Shown: in pieces, positions 40,965-52,180 of the stretch
Layout: each line of letters begins with the position of its first letter
Position numbering within the stretch: position 1 is the first letter of the stretch
Origin: Sacculina carcini
Taxonomy: Eukaryota; Arthropoda; Thecostraca; Sacculinidae
DNA length: 64,000 nucleotides
Reading direction: 5' to 3'
Assembly (NCBI GenBank): GCA_916048095.2
Contig: OU696572.1
Location: 3,374,862-3,438,861 of the forward strand
The notes under the pieces: model-generated
The model's input: the letters and a program-made list of their open reading frames with translations, nothing else
What the model was told of the DNA's origin: nothing
Database searches by the model: none
Position numbers and translations under genes: made by a program

Positions 40965-43313
40965 ATGTTCAAGGTGAATATGCCTGAAGACATGCAAGCA
41001 ATGAGCAACAGCATCGACATCGAGGAGGCGTTTGCCAAACACCTCGCCTGGACAGGTGTTACCGAACAGGCAGCACAGATATGCGTCCACTACAACATCA
41101 CATCAAAGTGGGCAATGCTTTCCAACTGGAAGAAAACAATTCGCCAATGTCCAGCGTACTATGTGCGCAACCTCAAAAACTACTCGGCGAAAATGACCAA
41201 CAAGAAGCCCAGCAAAGTTCTGGCTATGTGTGGCAAGCACACGACATTGATGAAAGACTTGGAGATCTCCCTACGAATGTACACCATATGGTGGCTTCAA
41301 GACTTCGTAGAGCAGCAGCAAGGAGTCATTTTTCTGCTCGATTATATGCACACTATACTGTCGGCCAGAGAACGCATCGACCAAGAAGAGCAGACCACCG
41401 CTCAAACTTGCTGCATGCCGCTTTTCCAAGCATCAAAATCAAGCGGCAAAAAGTCAACAGGAATTACCAATGCACACCAGGTGTTAAACCAGTGTGTGCT
41501 CTGTCTCAAGGCCATATTCGGCGACAAGAAATATATCAGTAATATCGTGCTGAATCGGGACAATATCCTAGTACTGGTGCGTTGCGTTGACTTCATCAAA
41601 CAGGAGTCTTCGGAAGCGATCAATATCGATCAAATGACATCAACGATCACGAACATTCTCAATAAGTTGGCCAAATACGACCCAAATGTCGGCGCTGCGC
41701 TTGAAGAGGCTGGTCACATGGATGTCTGCAATCATCAACTGGACAAATTAAGCGATGTGGTCACTCAATTTGAAGAACCTGGGCCTGAATCGCCATGCAT
41801 TGAGATGCAAGATGCACCCGATGAGGTCATATTTGCAAATGATGAGTTCTCACCGTCATGTGCCGGTGATATGAAAATGTCGACGACACCAGAGGGATCT
41901 GTGGAATGCACAATCACATTATCACCAGAATTATACCCATACACGTCGCCATTATCATCGGCAAGGCCAAGTGTGAAATTCAATTTACAGCCGAAACACA
42001 AATCACTGCCACCATTATCCTCACTGCCATCACCACCACCATCATCTAGGACATGTTCGTTGCCCTGCTCTCAGCTTATCTCGTCTCAACTCGTCGTCGA
42101 CCGCACCAACACTGAGACGGTCAGTGTGTACCTGGTGCCTGCGGCGGCCGCGACGAGCAGCTGGACGGACGCGGTCGCAAGTCCCACCAATTACTCACTG
42201 GCCGATTTTAAGCTGATCCGCGTGATAGGACGCGGAGGCTTCGGCAAAGTCATGATGGCGGAGTTGCGACAAACTCGGCGCGTGTACGCTATGAAAGTGA
42301 TAAAGAAGGAACAGCTCACCAACGGCGTGAAAATCGATTCATTATACACCGAGAAACGCGTGTTTGAGACGTCGTCCAACCACCCGTTCCTGGTGGGACT
42401 GCACTCGTGTTTCCAGAGTCCCAGTCGACTGTTTTTCGTGATTGAGCTTGTGCGTGGCGGCGACCTCTCGTTTCACATGGACGACAAAGGCAAATTGCCC
42501 GAGGAGCTCGCCAAGTTCTACTCGGCTGAGCTTTGCGTGGCGCTCAAATTTCTGCACGAGAAAGGCATCATCCACCGTGACCTGAAGCCGGAAAATGTGC
42601 TGATAGACCACGAGGGTCATATCAAGCTCACTGACTACGGCATATGCAAGCAGGGAATGCGACCGGGCGACAGAACGTCCGGCTTCTTCGGCACGCCCGG
42701 CTATATAGCGCCGGAAATTGTGTATGGCGAGAGTTACGACTTCAGTGTGGACTGGTGGTCGCTGGGCGTGCTCATGTTAGAGATGATGACGGGTCGCAAT
42801 CCGTTCGATATTGACGACAATTCTGATACGTCCTATAGTGACGACGATTCTGATACATCCTATAGTGACGAAAATTCTGTTACGTCCTATAGTGACGAGA
42901 ATTTTCATACGTCCAATGAGGACACCAACATACCACCAATTATATGGCGTATGAGGTGTGATCTCAAGAAGACCATCTTCATTCCACCGTTCTTGTCGGT
43001 AGAGGCGCGTAACATCATCAAGAGATTTCTCAAGAAGAACCCGGTGGAGCGACTGGGCTGTCATCCAGATACCGGTATCGAGGATATATTTGGACACGCG
43101 TTCTTTAAGAGCGTCGACTGGCAGCTACTGGAGCAAAAACAGCTGACACCGCCGTACAAGCCGCACGTCGAGACCGAACGCGACCTGGCCAACTTTCCCC
43201 GCGAGTTCACCGATGAGCCGGTGCAACTGACACTCGACAACAACACTTGTATACAACGTATCAACCAGAGCGACTTTGACGGATTCGACTATGTCAACCC
43301 GTTACTGATATAG
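40965..43313 (+). CDS. Formin GBD/FH3-like plus atypical-PKC-like Ser/Thr kinase chimera, single exon
   Basis: 782 residues from ATG 40965. Residues about 10-255 resemble the GBD/FH3 armadillo region of diaphanous/FMNL formins: [57 protein letters not shown] Pro/Ser-rich linker follows (about 265-405). Residues 415-713 form a kinase domain closest to atypical [16 protein letters not shown] (K444), [28 protein letters not shown] (D539) and DYG (557-559) where most kinases have DFG, as in aPKC. The AGC tail ends [11 protein letters not shown], with Asp at the hydrophobic-motif site. Oddities: the aPKC activation-loop Thr is Gly (TSGFFGTP, 573), the turn-motif Thr is followed by Leu, and an acidic 27-bp repeat tract is inserted at 615-656. 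PB1 and C1 domains of aPKC are absent. No introns, so it may be a retrogene fusion. The kinase fold looks complete; function unknown. Confidence 0.85.
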   Translation: MFKVNMPEDMQAMSNSIDIEEAFAKHLAWTGVTEQAAQICVHYNITSKWAMLSNWKKTIRQCPAYYVRNLKNYSAKMTNKKPSKVLAMCGKHTTLMKDLEISLRMYTIWWLQDFVEQQQGVIFLLDYMHTILSARERIDQEEQTTAQTCCMPLFQASKSSGKKSTGITNAHQVLNQCVLCLKAIFGDKKYISNIVLNRDNILVLVRCVDFIKQESSEAINIDQMTSTITNILNKLAKYDPNVGAALEEAGHMDVCNHQLDKLSDVVTQFEEPGPESPCIEMQDAPDEVIFANDEFSPSCAGDMKMSTTPEGSVECTITLSPELYPYTSPLSSARPSVKFNLQPKHKSLPPLSSLPSPPPSSRTCSLPCSQLISSQLVVDRTNTETVSVYLVPAAAATSSWTDAVASPTNYSLADFKLIRVIGRGGFGKVMMAELRQTRRVYAMKVIKKEQLTNGVKIDSLYTEKRVFETSSNHPFLVGLHSCFQSPSRLFFVIELVRGGDLSFHMDDKGKLPEELAKFYSAELCVALKFLHEKGIIHRDLKPENVLIDHEGHIKLTDYGICKQGMRPGDRTSGFFGTPGYIAPEIVYGESYDFSVDWWSLGVLMLEMMTGRNPFDIDDNSDTSYSDDDSDTSYSDENSVTSYSDENFHTSNEDTNIPPIIWRMRCDLKKTIFIPPFLSVEARNIIKRFLKKNPVERLGCHPDTGIEDIFGHAFFKSVDWQLLEQKQLTPPYKPHVETERDLANFPREFTDEPVQLTLDNNTCIQRINQSDFDGFDYVNPLLI
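42816..42923 (+). repeat. Four 27-bp in-frame repeats in the kinase gene
   Basis: Four units of 27 bp (42816, 42843, 42870, 42897) of the type GAYRATTCTGATACGTCCTA followed by TAGTGAC encode nine-residue repeats DNSDTSYSD with drift in the last unit. They lie within the kinase C-lobe, between the FDID segment and the IPPIIWRM segment, where aPKCs have a short variable loop. Confidence 0.93.
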
Positions 43314-43498
43314 CTCGAGGTGCCAAGGTGTCATGGTGAATTTGTGAAGACACTGTAAGCAGGCGACAATGAGTAGCTTGGCAGCTATGATACCCCCGCC
43401 TCTGATCGGATAATACTTTCCTCTGGGAAAGGGGGACCTGTAGCCACAGTAGATGTTTCAGCCATATGGAAAAGTCTATTTTTGACGCAGTGGACGAA

Positions 43499-43504
43499 AA
43501 TAAA
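43499..43504 (+). terminator. Possible polyadenylation signal of the kinase gene
   Basis: AATAAA lies about 185 bp after the TAG stop. Another AATAAA lies near 43579. Either could serve; nothing else marks the mRNA end. Confidence 0.4.
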
Positions 43505-43689
43505 CAGACTGGACAGCAGAAATAATCATGCTGCCATCGTGAGTGATGTGTTTTGAGATGCTTGAATTGTTAAAGGTTAAATAAAGGTTAAATGCCTAAG
43601 TGGCAACTGCTACACGGGAAGAAGCCGAAGCTTATGAGCACACAGGCGTGTCCCGTGCAGCTCGCTGCCACCGCAGAACCGACCCTCTC

Positions 43690-43915
43690 CACGCTATGGC
43701 GCCACAAGGACGTAAGACGTATTAGAGAGGGTCACCTCCCCAGAATGCATGGCACAACTCATGACTGATATCTGGTACCATCATTTTCTGCTGGGTGGAC
43801 AGGGGCTGTGGGATTGTAGAATTCGCCCAATGAAATTCTGCTCCAACGGGTTTCGAACCACGGACCTCCCGCTCGTGAGGCGGGTGTGCTAACAACTGCA
43901 ACATGGAGTCCACAG
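43690..43915 (-). mobile_element. tRNA-derived SINE
   Basis: The minus strand from about 43911 begins with a tRNA-like head: CTCCATGTTGCAGTTGTTAG (A-box-like), a perfect anticodon stem CCCGC/GCGGG around loop CTCACGA (tRNA-Val-like, CAC), and a consensus B box GGTTCGAAACC, closing with TGGAG. The acceptor stem has a mismatch, and the sequence runs on into a body with CTGTCCACCCAGCAGAAAAT and GGTACCAGATATCAGTCATG. The latter resembles the conserved body of tRNA-derived SINEs. The 3' end is not clear. Confidence 0.6.
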
Positions 43916-44059
43916 TTCATAGTTCTTGCTCTCAATGTTAAATCGGTGTTGTTTTTTATCAAAATTTCCCAACAGTGATCCATTTCTGCAGCGTGGCATT
44001 GATTTTGGGAACAAAATAATTTGCATTACCCAACTGGAATGCTTTTCAGGCTACCAATA

Positions 44060-44130
44060 GCACACACACACACACACACACACACAAGCACACACAAGCA
44101 CACACGCACACACACACACACACACATCAC
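44060..44130. repeat. (CA)n microsatellite
   Basis: Almost pure CA dinucleotides with a few AAGC and ACGC interruptions. Confidence 0.95.
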
Positions 44131-44179
44131 TAGAGTTCGGAATTGTATGTGATAAATTTTGGCGTTTTATCTGGTGGTC

Positions 44180-44326
44180 AGTTTGGCAACTACGCGGCGT
44201 CGCCCAACGCGGTCGGCGTGCCTGTGCCAGCGACAGTGGCGTCGTCGGCCTCCACAACATCAACAACAACAACGGTCACGACGGCCTCTGTCACCTGCTG
44301 CTCCTCGTCCTGTGAGCCGGCGAGGT
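44180..44326 (+). other. Candidate coding exon
   Basis: GC-rich sequence between an acceptor-like GGTGGTCAG (44172-44180) and a perfect donor-like GAGGTATGT (about 44323). It encodes FGNYAASPNAVGVPVPATVA followed by a Ser/Thr-rich stretch and SVTCCSSSCEPA. The base composition contrasts with the AT-rich flanks. No family is recognised; a poor pyrimidine tract precedes the acceptor. Confidence 0.25.
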
Positions 44327-44397
44327 ATGTCAGGTCAGGTCACGCGGCCGCGCATGTTTTGCCGTCGTGGTCACGCCGTAATGCGACGACCGTGTGA

Positions 44398-44590
44398 TGC
44401 GTGTGTGTGTGCTTGTGGGTGTGCTTGTGAGTGTGTGTGTATTTGTATATGTGTGCGTTTGTATGTGTATTGTATGTGTGTGTGTGTGTGTGTTTGTGTC
44501 TGTGTATGTTGAGTGTATGTATTTGTGTATGCTTGTTTGTGTATGTTTATATGGTTGTGTCTGTGTGTGTTGGTGAGTTTGTGTGTTGAT
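44398..44590. repeat. TG-rich microsatellite
   Basis: Interrupted (TG)n with TATG and TTTG variants. Cys/Val-rich frames are artefacts. Confidence 0.9.
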
Positions 44591-44608
44591 ATTTGAATGA
44601 GCCAGGAC

Positions 44609-46186
44609 TAGTGATGCAAAAAAAAATTTTTTTTGGTTGCGTTTTTTTGCAAAAAAACATGTTTTTAGGTTTTTTTGTTTTTTTGTTGTTTAGAATTAGC
44701 CACAATTGTCATCGGATGTAGGATTTTAGTATATTGAATCGAGTATAATTGACGTTTTGTACATCTTTACGTGTCTTATTTCAAGGATAATTTGATAATA
44801 GTATAAAAAACAAAAATATTTATCAATAAATACCTCAGGAGACTGTTTGAAAGTGCATTCGGGTCCGGTGGCTTAGTTTTTTTTTCATTTAGAAAACCCA
44901 TGTTTTTAAGGATGGTTTTAATTATGTGGGTATTTGAAATAATTTGTCAGCAGAACAAAACAAATTCATTGAGTAATCATGTGTTTTTTTTATAAAAAAC
45001 ATGTTTTTTATGAAAAAATGCAATGATGTTTTTCAAATTGGTTTTCAATTCGGTTTATTTATTTACAGATTCAGAAAATGTTGACAGCAGAACAAGACAA
45101 GTTATTTGGTTGGTCAAGTTTTTTTTGACAAACGTATTTAAACTAACGCTTTTTAAATGAAACAATGTTTTCTAGAACAGTCTTTATGGAAGATAGATTT
45201 GATTGATATGCGTGCAAATACCTTTTGATAGCAAGTAGCAAGTAGCAATATTGCAAGTATAGCAAGTAGCCTGCTGGTGCGTATAAGCGGCTGGTTAAAC
45301 CCCTTGATTTTAACTTTTTTTAAACCATGGTTTTTTCAAAACAATTTTTTAATAGAGTTTTCGTAGATGTAGAGATTTAGAAAAAAATTGGCGGCAGATC
45401 ATGGAAAGTTGAACCAAATTAATTGGTTTATTATTAGTAACCTGTTTTTTTAACTAGTTTTATGGATGATGGTTTCTTTGATTTAGTTATTTGTTTTCAA
45501 ATAGCTTTTTGTACATTACATATATTTACTCAGTCGTTTTTTTCCTACGCGAAAATCCCCGTTTTTCTGGTCAGGATTGCCACTCTGATTAATGCGACCC
45601 GCTTTTATTCGTAGTATCATTAGGGACACTAAGTTTGTGTGCATATTTGTAGTATTTGTGTAAATATTTGCAGTGTTTGTACTTTTATATTTACAAATAT
45701 TTGATCTGCTGAATGAAATGATGAAAGTTTTTATAATCAACGTAGTTAATTTCTGGTAGGAAAAAGGTAATCTGTAAAAAAGAATTATGCCACCTGTTGT
45801 ATTTTTAATAAAAGTTTCAGATTTCAGCATAAAAAACGGTTCTCAAACCCTGCTTTCTTACACAATGATTAACTTAATAATTGAATGCAAAACTGTACAT
45901 AGAAGTGCCGCACAGTACCGTTCAAACAATGCTATTAGGGCTTTCAGACACATTATAACAATTTTATTATGCATATTTAATGATAATTCAATTTGGTAGG
46001 TTCACTAATAGCATAACTAACTCATGTGTTGATAAAAATAATTCATTTAACATCCAAATTATATCATTTCCATAATTTGAATTATTTGCATAACTCTTCA
46101 AAAAAAGTGTTTTTTTTGGTCGAGGTATTTTTTTGGCAAAAAACGGGTTTTTGAAAAAACCGTCGGTTTTTTAGGTCTCATCTCTA
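44609..46186. mobile_element. Non-autonomous hAT-like DNA transposon
   Basis: A 1578-bp T/A-rich block begins TAGTGATG and ends CATCTCTA, which are inverted to each other with one mismatch and typical of hAT termini. It is flanked by GCCAGGAC (44601-44608) and GCCGGGAC (46187-46194), an 8-bp target duplication with one mismatch; hAT elements make 8-bp duplications. The interior is full of runs such as AAAAAACATGTTTTTT and has no transposase-like frame, so it must be mobilised in trans. Confidence 0.72.
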
Positions 46187-46194
46187 GCCGGGAC

Positions 46195-46470
46195 ACATAC
46201 ACAAACACTTTCACACACGCGCATACAAACAGAGTCTCAAAGCGCACACAAACACAAAGACTAATGTCCACAATCTGTGACGCTAGGTGTGTGAACGAGA
46301 ATGTGACGAGTCAGTGAGAGTCTTGGTGTGGTGTTTGTTTAGTGTGCGGTGTTTAGTGCGGCGATAGTTGTTTCAGTGGTTTTCGCGTGTGCGTGTGTCT
46401 AGTGGTTTTACCTTATTCTTCTCTGTGTTTTTGCTGGCGCCGTCTGAACTTTTGTGCGGCATTATATTTC
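46195..46470. other. No recognisable gene
   Basis: CA-rich to about 46260, then G/T-rich sequence. No supported feature. Confidence 0.4.
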
Positions 46471-46580
46471 TCACCGGAGAATCATTTTTCCAACTTGTAA
46501 TTAATACTCAATCAATCGTGTCGTTTTGTTTATATGTTCCCTGCTCGTCATCCTACATCAACCCTCAAGAAATTTGTCGT
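46470..46580 (+). pseudogene. Tiny LINE ORF2 C-terminal fragment
   Basis: The frame around NTQSIVSFCLYVPCSSSYIN and the nucleotide string AATCAATCGTGTCGTTTTGT match the NQSCRFV region of the LINE C-terminus seen at 34.77 and 50.22 kb. About 100 bp, directly abutting the TG tract at the left edge of duplication copy B. Confidence 0.5.
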
Positions 46581-46625
46581 ATGTATGTGCGTGTGTCTGT
46601 ATGTGAGTTTGTGTGTCTGTCTGTG

Positions 46626-46679
<54 letters not shown>

Positions 46680-46935
46680 ACTGCGTGTCAATATGGGCCA
46701 CATGATCAACCATATATAAATGTTCAACGTGTCGACCGAAGGAAAATTATTGTATCAATTGTTGGGCCGATAGCCGCTTCTCGCCGTTTCAATATATTAA
46801 CATCGATCAATTGTTCTCTTGGTGTGGTCTGGCTATCCTGAGACCTACAGGTCATCGAAATTAGGAATTAATATCAAGCTATTGAGTTGTACGCTTGATT
46901 TCCTATTGAAGTTAATGGCCAATGGCCAAATGGCC

Positions 46936-48483
46936 TGTAAAAGAAACCAGAAACTAAAATATATTACAGACAGGCGCGCGTGGGCATCACCGCCCCACGC
47001 GCGCCTACAAGACGTCACACTCCGATCGCACCACAAACAAGACTCTAAGCTCACACCGTGACACGCGGGAGCACACACACACACACACACACACACGCAC
47101 AGTCCTCACCCGCCGCAACAACCAATCAGCGGCGAGCCGGTCAATCGCTCGCCGCCGCGGGACATGCATACTCGACAAACGCATACACACACACACACCG
47201 AAACAACTGCACACACTTACCGACACAGCTATACACACTCGCCCACACACTCTCGCACGCAATATACAATTCCACCATACACGATCACATATAGACACAC
47301 TAACACGTTTGTGCACACACAATCTTTCACACACACACTCTCTCTCACTGCACACGATCACACCACACCTCCACCTGTTTTAAAGAAACATAAATCAACA
47401 AAAGAACAGACAATTAAAAAACGCGATCCAAGCAAACCAGGAGCCAATAAAAAAACCTAACTCGACGACGGCCTCCACCAGATGCACACACCGTGTCTGC
47501 GGCGAAGCACACACGTCAGGCCCCAGCGTCCACCGCGCTCCCGCCTCCGCCCGTGCTCTTCAGTGCTTCGCCGCAGCCTGCCGTCTTCTTCATCACCGGC
47601 TGCCGCGACAGGGCACAACACCTCGGCCCCAGCACCCACTGTGCTCCCGCCGACACCCGTGCTATTCAACACCCCGTCGCAGACAGCCGTGACTCCGCCG
47701 CACACGCAAGCCGCACCGTCGTCGTCGTTCGTCATTTCTCCTCCGGCTTCAGCAGCTCCTTTCTCTCACATGCCCTCCAGCACCAGCAGCCTCCACCAGC
47801 GATCTTCTATCTGCCCGGCGACGAGTCCAACACCAGTGCAGGCGGGACGACGAGCAACCCTCGGCTGCAGCTCCTCCGCTGCTTCCTGCCGGCACCATGC
47901 CCTACTGCCGTCCCCCTGCACACCAACCTGACACGCCGCCGAGCACCTCCACCACTTCCTCCAGGCCGCTGCTAATACTGGAGGGCACCATCTCCGCTGC
48001 TGAAGCCGGGTCGCAGACAAAAAACCACTTCCAAACTAAAAGGCCGAAATAGCTTGTAAAAGAAACCAGAAACTAAAATATATTACAGACAGGCGCGCGT
48101 GGGCATCACCGCCCCACGCGCGCCTACAAGACGTCACACTCCGATCGCACCACAAACAAGACTCTAAGCTCACACCGTGACACGCGGGAGCACACACACA
48201 CACACACACACACGCACAGTCCTCACCCGCCGCAACAACCAATCAGCGGCGAGCCGGTCAATCGCTCGCCGCCGCGGGACATGCATACTCGACAAACGCA
48301 TACACACACACACACCGAAACAACTGCACACACTTACCGACACAGCTATACACACTCGCCCACACACTCTCGCACGCAATATACAATTCCACCATACACG
48401 ATCACATATAGACACACTAACACGTTTGTGCACACACAATCTTTCACACACACACTCTCTCTCACTGCACACGATCACACCAC
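46936..48483 (-). mobile_element. Miniature LTR element family 2, one full unit plus partial tandem unit
   Basis: On the minus strand: partial interior (48483-48129), LTR of 74 bp (48128-48055), CTATTTCGGCC at the primer position, full interior (48054-47010) and a second 74-bp LTR (47009-46936). The two LTRs look identical and contain the hairpin GGCGCGCGTGGG/CCCACGCGCGCC. The partial interior nearly equals the start of the full one read on the plus strand. The block is bounded by ATGGCCAAATGGCC on both sides (46922-46935 and 48484-48497), 14 bp rather than the 5 bp seen for the copy at 10730. No enzyme is encoded; a Pro/Ser-rich frame at 47482-47931 resembles one in the other copy. Confidence 0.82.
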
Positions 48484-48704
48484 ATGGCCAAATGGCCTAA
48501 TGGCCAGCTATATAATTCATTTGCCAGCCATTGGAAGGAGCAGCAGTCAATCAAACTGTCAATACCGCTGGCATTATTTAACGGTATGAAGCTTCAAATA
48601 CGGATGTTGTGCTGATTTTTACCAATACTGGACCGAAACTCTGTCTGATAGGATCTTATGAGGGCAAATGTTTGCGTTGAGGTGTTCTCACCGAGTCAGC
48701 AAAC

Positions 48705-51655
48705 ATGAACTCGGTAAACGTTATAATTGAATTATGCATTTTGTCCCTTATTTTGGCCAACTCGGAAGGCATGCCTGCAGGTACAAGTATTATAGCTCAG
48801 GTTCTTTCTGAAGTCACCACTAGCCAAGACGTGGTTATTGTACCGATCGAAACAAAACGTTCACTTTTATGGGATCCACTGGAATACACAGCCTTGAAAT
48901 CAGTTATTGTAATTGATGAAGAACATATGGACAGATTCGTCATGATTGGAAAAAAATCAAGCACGTGCGTCATATATACTGGAGACGAAGCAGGCAGCCA
49001 CAGGATACTGCAGAATTTTTCCGAATTCACAAGAAATTGGAGACTCACGTGTACGAAAATTCTAGTTCTGGAATCCATGAGGAACATATCAGAATCCACA
49101 TCGCTCAAATTGGTGAATTACGAGGCTGTGGACACACTCATTTCTACAATGATAAGTGACGATCGCCAAACAGTGTATGGATATAAATACGTCATAAACT
49201 GTGTCTCTAGAGCATACAAAACTGTGCTGGTCTTCAACAGTACCAGACATAAAGCTGTATCGAAAGAACTGTACTCCAAAAATAATCTGGTATTATCTGA
49301 AGTTTCTTTACGGATGAGTACAACAGCTTATGGCGCCACTTTATATGCATTCTACACTGAAAAAAATGGAGTGCGAGTTCGTTCTGGCATTGATATATTT
49401 ATCATTGAAACACTCGCAAAATTGTTTGGTTTCAGAATAACTTATTCAGGCGATCCACAAGAATCACCGTGGGGAGGACAAACAGCCAATGGAACATGGG
49501 CCGGTGTTGTGGGAAAAGTTAGGAGGAACGAATGTGATGTTGGCATTGGTGATGTATCCGTCACATATTTGAGATCACACGTTGTCAATTTCACATACCC
49601 GCATTTCGTTGAAGATAATGTGCTCGCTATATGGAAGCCTCCTCCTAATTCCAGACTAACTGTCATCATTGAGCCATTTGATTTATTTGCTTGGATTATC
49701 ATTGTCTTCAGTTTTATGTCGGCCATTTTTGTGTATATACTGACAACACCCAGGAAACCTGGTGATTCAGCCATTGACAAATTGTCCGCATCTGTGCTGT
49801 TTCCCTCTTCCTTTTCCCTCTTCCTTTTCCTTCTCCGTCTTTTCTCTCTTACATCCTATCCACCATCTCTTCTTGGGCGTCGTCCCGTCACCTTCTCCTC
49901 AACCCGTCCAAGTCTGAGTTTCTGGCTCTTCATCCTCCTCGTATTCTTCCTCCTCGCTTACCTCTTATCCTATCATCGACAGTTCGCAATCTCGGAGTTA
50001 TTTTTGACTCATCTCTCTCTTCCTCCGACAACATCCTCTCTGTCGCCCGCACTTGTCGTCTTATCTTGAGATCCCTCTATCCTATACGCTCATATCTCGA
50101 CAGACCTTCCGCAATCAAACTTATTCACTCTCATGTATTCTCTAGACTTGACTATTGTAATTCTTTGTACATCCATGCTCCTCGTCGTTCTCTTAAAATC
50201 CTACCACGCGTCATTAATCAATCTTGTCGTTTTGTCCTTCATCCTGTTCCTTGTCGTCACACTTCTCGATTTCTTTTTCAATTTCGCTGGCTCCCTATTA
50301 TTCCACGTATTCACTTTCGCCTGTGCTGTCTGATATATAAGCTTCTCCACGATCCTCATCAGCCATCCTATCTCCGCCTTCTCCTCACTCCTTGCCTCAC
50401 TCCTTCTCGAATTCCTCTTCCCCTTGTATGCCCTCGTGCTTTAAATGAATCTCCTTGGTCCTCCAAATCATTCTTTTTTTTCGCCCCTCGCCTTTACAAT
50501 TCCATCCCAGTTCACATTACTTCTTCTCTTTCCTACAATTCTTTCCGCTCTAAGCTCTCCAAACACTTTTTTGACCTCTCTTTTGACCCAGTCTCCCACA
50601 CTCTCACACCTTTTGCATCACTATAACATGTTACTTTAGCATGTTCTTACTCGTATTCCTTCTCTCATTTGCATGCTTACTATATCTACGCTATGACTAT
50701 ATTCTCCCGAGTTGTGTTTGCTGTGTTGTTTTGTCATTATGTTTCAGTCGTGTTGTCTTGTCCGTCATGTCCGTCTGCTTTGTATGTTTTGCCCATATTT
50801 TGTCTCTATATTTATTGTCATTTATTGCATATTTGTAGTTCACTTCTTTTGCATCTGTCCTGTTAGTTGTATTCCGTGTTCCCAACTGTTATAATCGTGT
50901 CGCGCCCGAGCCCTTCGGTGCGCTATAACAAATACATGTTGTTGTTGTTGTTGTTGTTGTTTCTATGGGGAGCGTTAGTGCATACCTCAGTCTCCTCAAA
51001 TCCGACGAAAATGCGCCCGAGAATTTTTGTGGCGATGTGGTGGTTCTACACTATTATAATCGGAACCAACTACGTGAGTGAACTGACGTCCAGACTTTCT
51101 GTTGTGACATATACAAAAAGTATGGGATCGCTGGAAGAAGTAGGAAACTCTGATTACAGTCTCGTTTACCTTAAGGCCACAGCGATACAACGGTACCTGG
51201 AAACTATTGCATATACCAGAGAATATGCTCGAAAATTGTTAAAAAACGGCAGCCCATTTTCCCTTTATACTGATTTTCACGTTGATAAATACGATGCTAA
51301 ATCAGTTTTCGTTAATGAACGCACAGCCATGTTATATTCGCTGGCGGAAAGAATTCGAACTGGAGAAATAATAGTAACAGCTAGAGGAATATTTCCAACT
51401 GGAATCGGGTTTTTGATGAGAGAAAACTTCTGCTGCCTTCCTGTTTTCGACACGCTTTTCCTGGACGTGGCGGCCAGTGGTCTTCGACAACATTGGGAGG
51501 CGGATTTTCTCTATGAGCCATATGCTAGTGAAACTGAGGAAATTACACTGACTATAGAATCTCTTGCGGTCGCATTTGTTGTTCTGGGCTCGGGGTTGGC
51601 CCTATCTATAATGGTGTTTCTGTGTGAAGTAATGTATAGCAGAGTTGTTCAATAA
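48705..51655 (+). pseudogene. Ionotropic receptor-like gene, copy B, broken by a LINE insertion
   Basis: The paralogue of 2215-4014. The first part (48705-49803) encodes signal peptide, N-terminal domain, S1, M1 and the start of the pore region; the second (about 50962-51655) encodes the rest of the pore region, M3, S2 and M4. They are separated by a 1.16-kb LINE fragment after SVLF in the pore loop. Protein differences from copy A are few and scattered. The C-terminus ends a few residues earlier (YSRVVQ). The split would remove the channel core unless spliced out, and I see no sign that it is an intron. Confidence 0.88.
49804..50963 (+). mobile_element. 5'-truncated LINE insertion with (TTG)n tail
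   Basis: It encodes the end of a LINE ORF2: SLYPIRSYLDRPSAIKLIHS, FSRLDYCNSLYIHAP, INQSCRFVLHPVPCRH and SPWSSKSFFFFAPRLYNSIP, then a 3' UTR and the tail TGTTGTTGTTGTTGTTG. The 5' part, with endonuclease and RT core, is missing, as is usual for incomplete target-primed insertion. TGTTTC lies at both edges and may be the target duplication, partly merged with the tail. Copy A has the intact site. It is related to LINE 1 but not the same family. Confidence 0.88.
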
Positions 51656-51659
51656 AATC

Positions 51660-52180
51660 AATGATGATTGTTGTAAGTAAGGAGCGCACAGCGCCCATAT
51701 AAATGGGAGGAAACACATGCTTGAATTAACATAATTACTCCGTGAGGTTAATGTAAAACCCCTTTTCATGTCTCAAAACGCAGAAACATATAATCTTCCT
51801 GTTCTCATGTTTTCAAGCTTGAATAATCATTATTAGACGAAAAATAATACCACTGAGGTTGATTGTTCTCGTTCCGATCTCAATTTACATCATTTTGCAT
51901 CTAGCACATGCAAGTCATTTTGCTAATTACGCATACATCATTTATTCAATTATCGATTTCATTGGCGACTATATTAACCAAAGAGGCATTTATGACAATG
52001 ATTGAACAATTTTGTCCTATTTTTGTTTCTTCTGATTTCTGTTGTGGTGGTACTCCGGGAGTGATAATGGCCATGTTCTCAAGCATTATATTTGAACGAA
52101 GAACTCTACGCAAAGTAACACGCACAAGCAATTGATACACACGACCAGCCACATGGCGCAGATGACACATGGCGCAGAAT
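51660..52180. other. Shared 3' flank of the receptor gene
   Basis: Matches 4020-4218, 4473-4590 and 5637-5838 of copy A. It contains the empty sites for the solo LTR (near 51866) and for the 1-kb LINE/minisatellite block (near 51972). No gene of its own. Confidence 0.7.

Noticed and set aside
43839-43911. Genuine tRNA-Val gene
   Set aside because: The acceptor stem has a mismatch and no T-run terminator follows; the sequence continues into a SINE-like body.
49801-50069. Receptor frame continuing into a Phe/Leu/Ser-rich tail
   Set aside because: This is read-through into the inserted LINE, not a real C-terminus.
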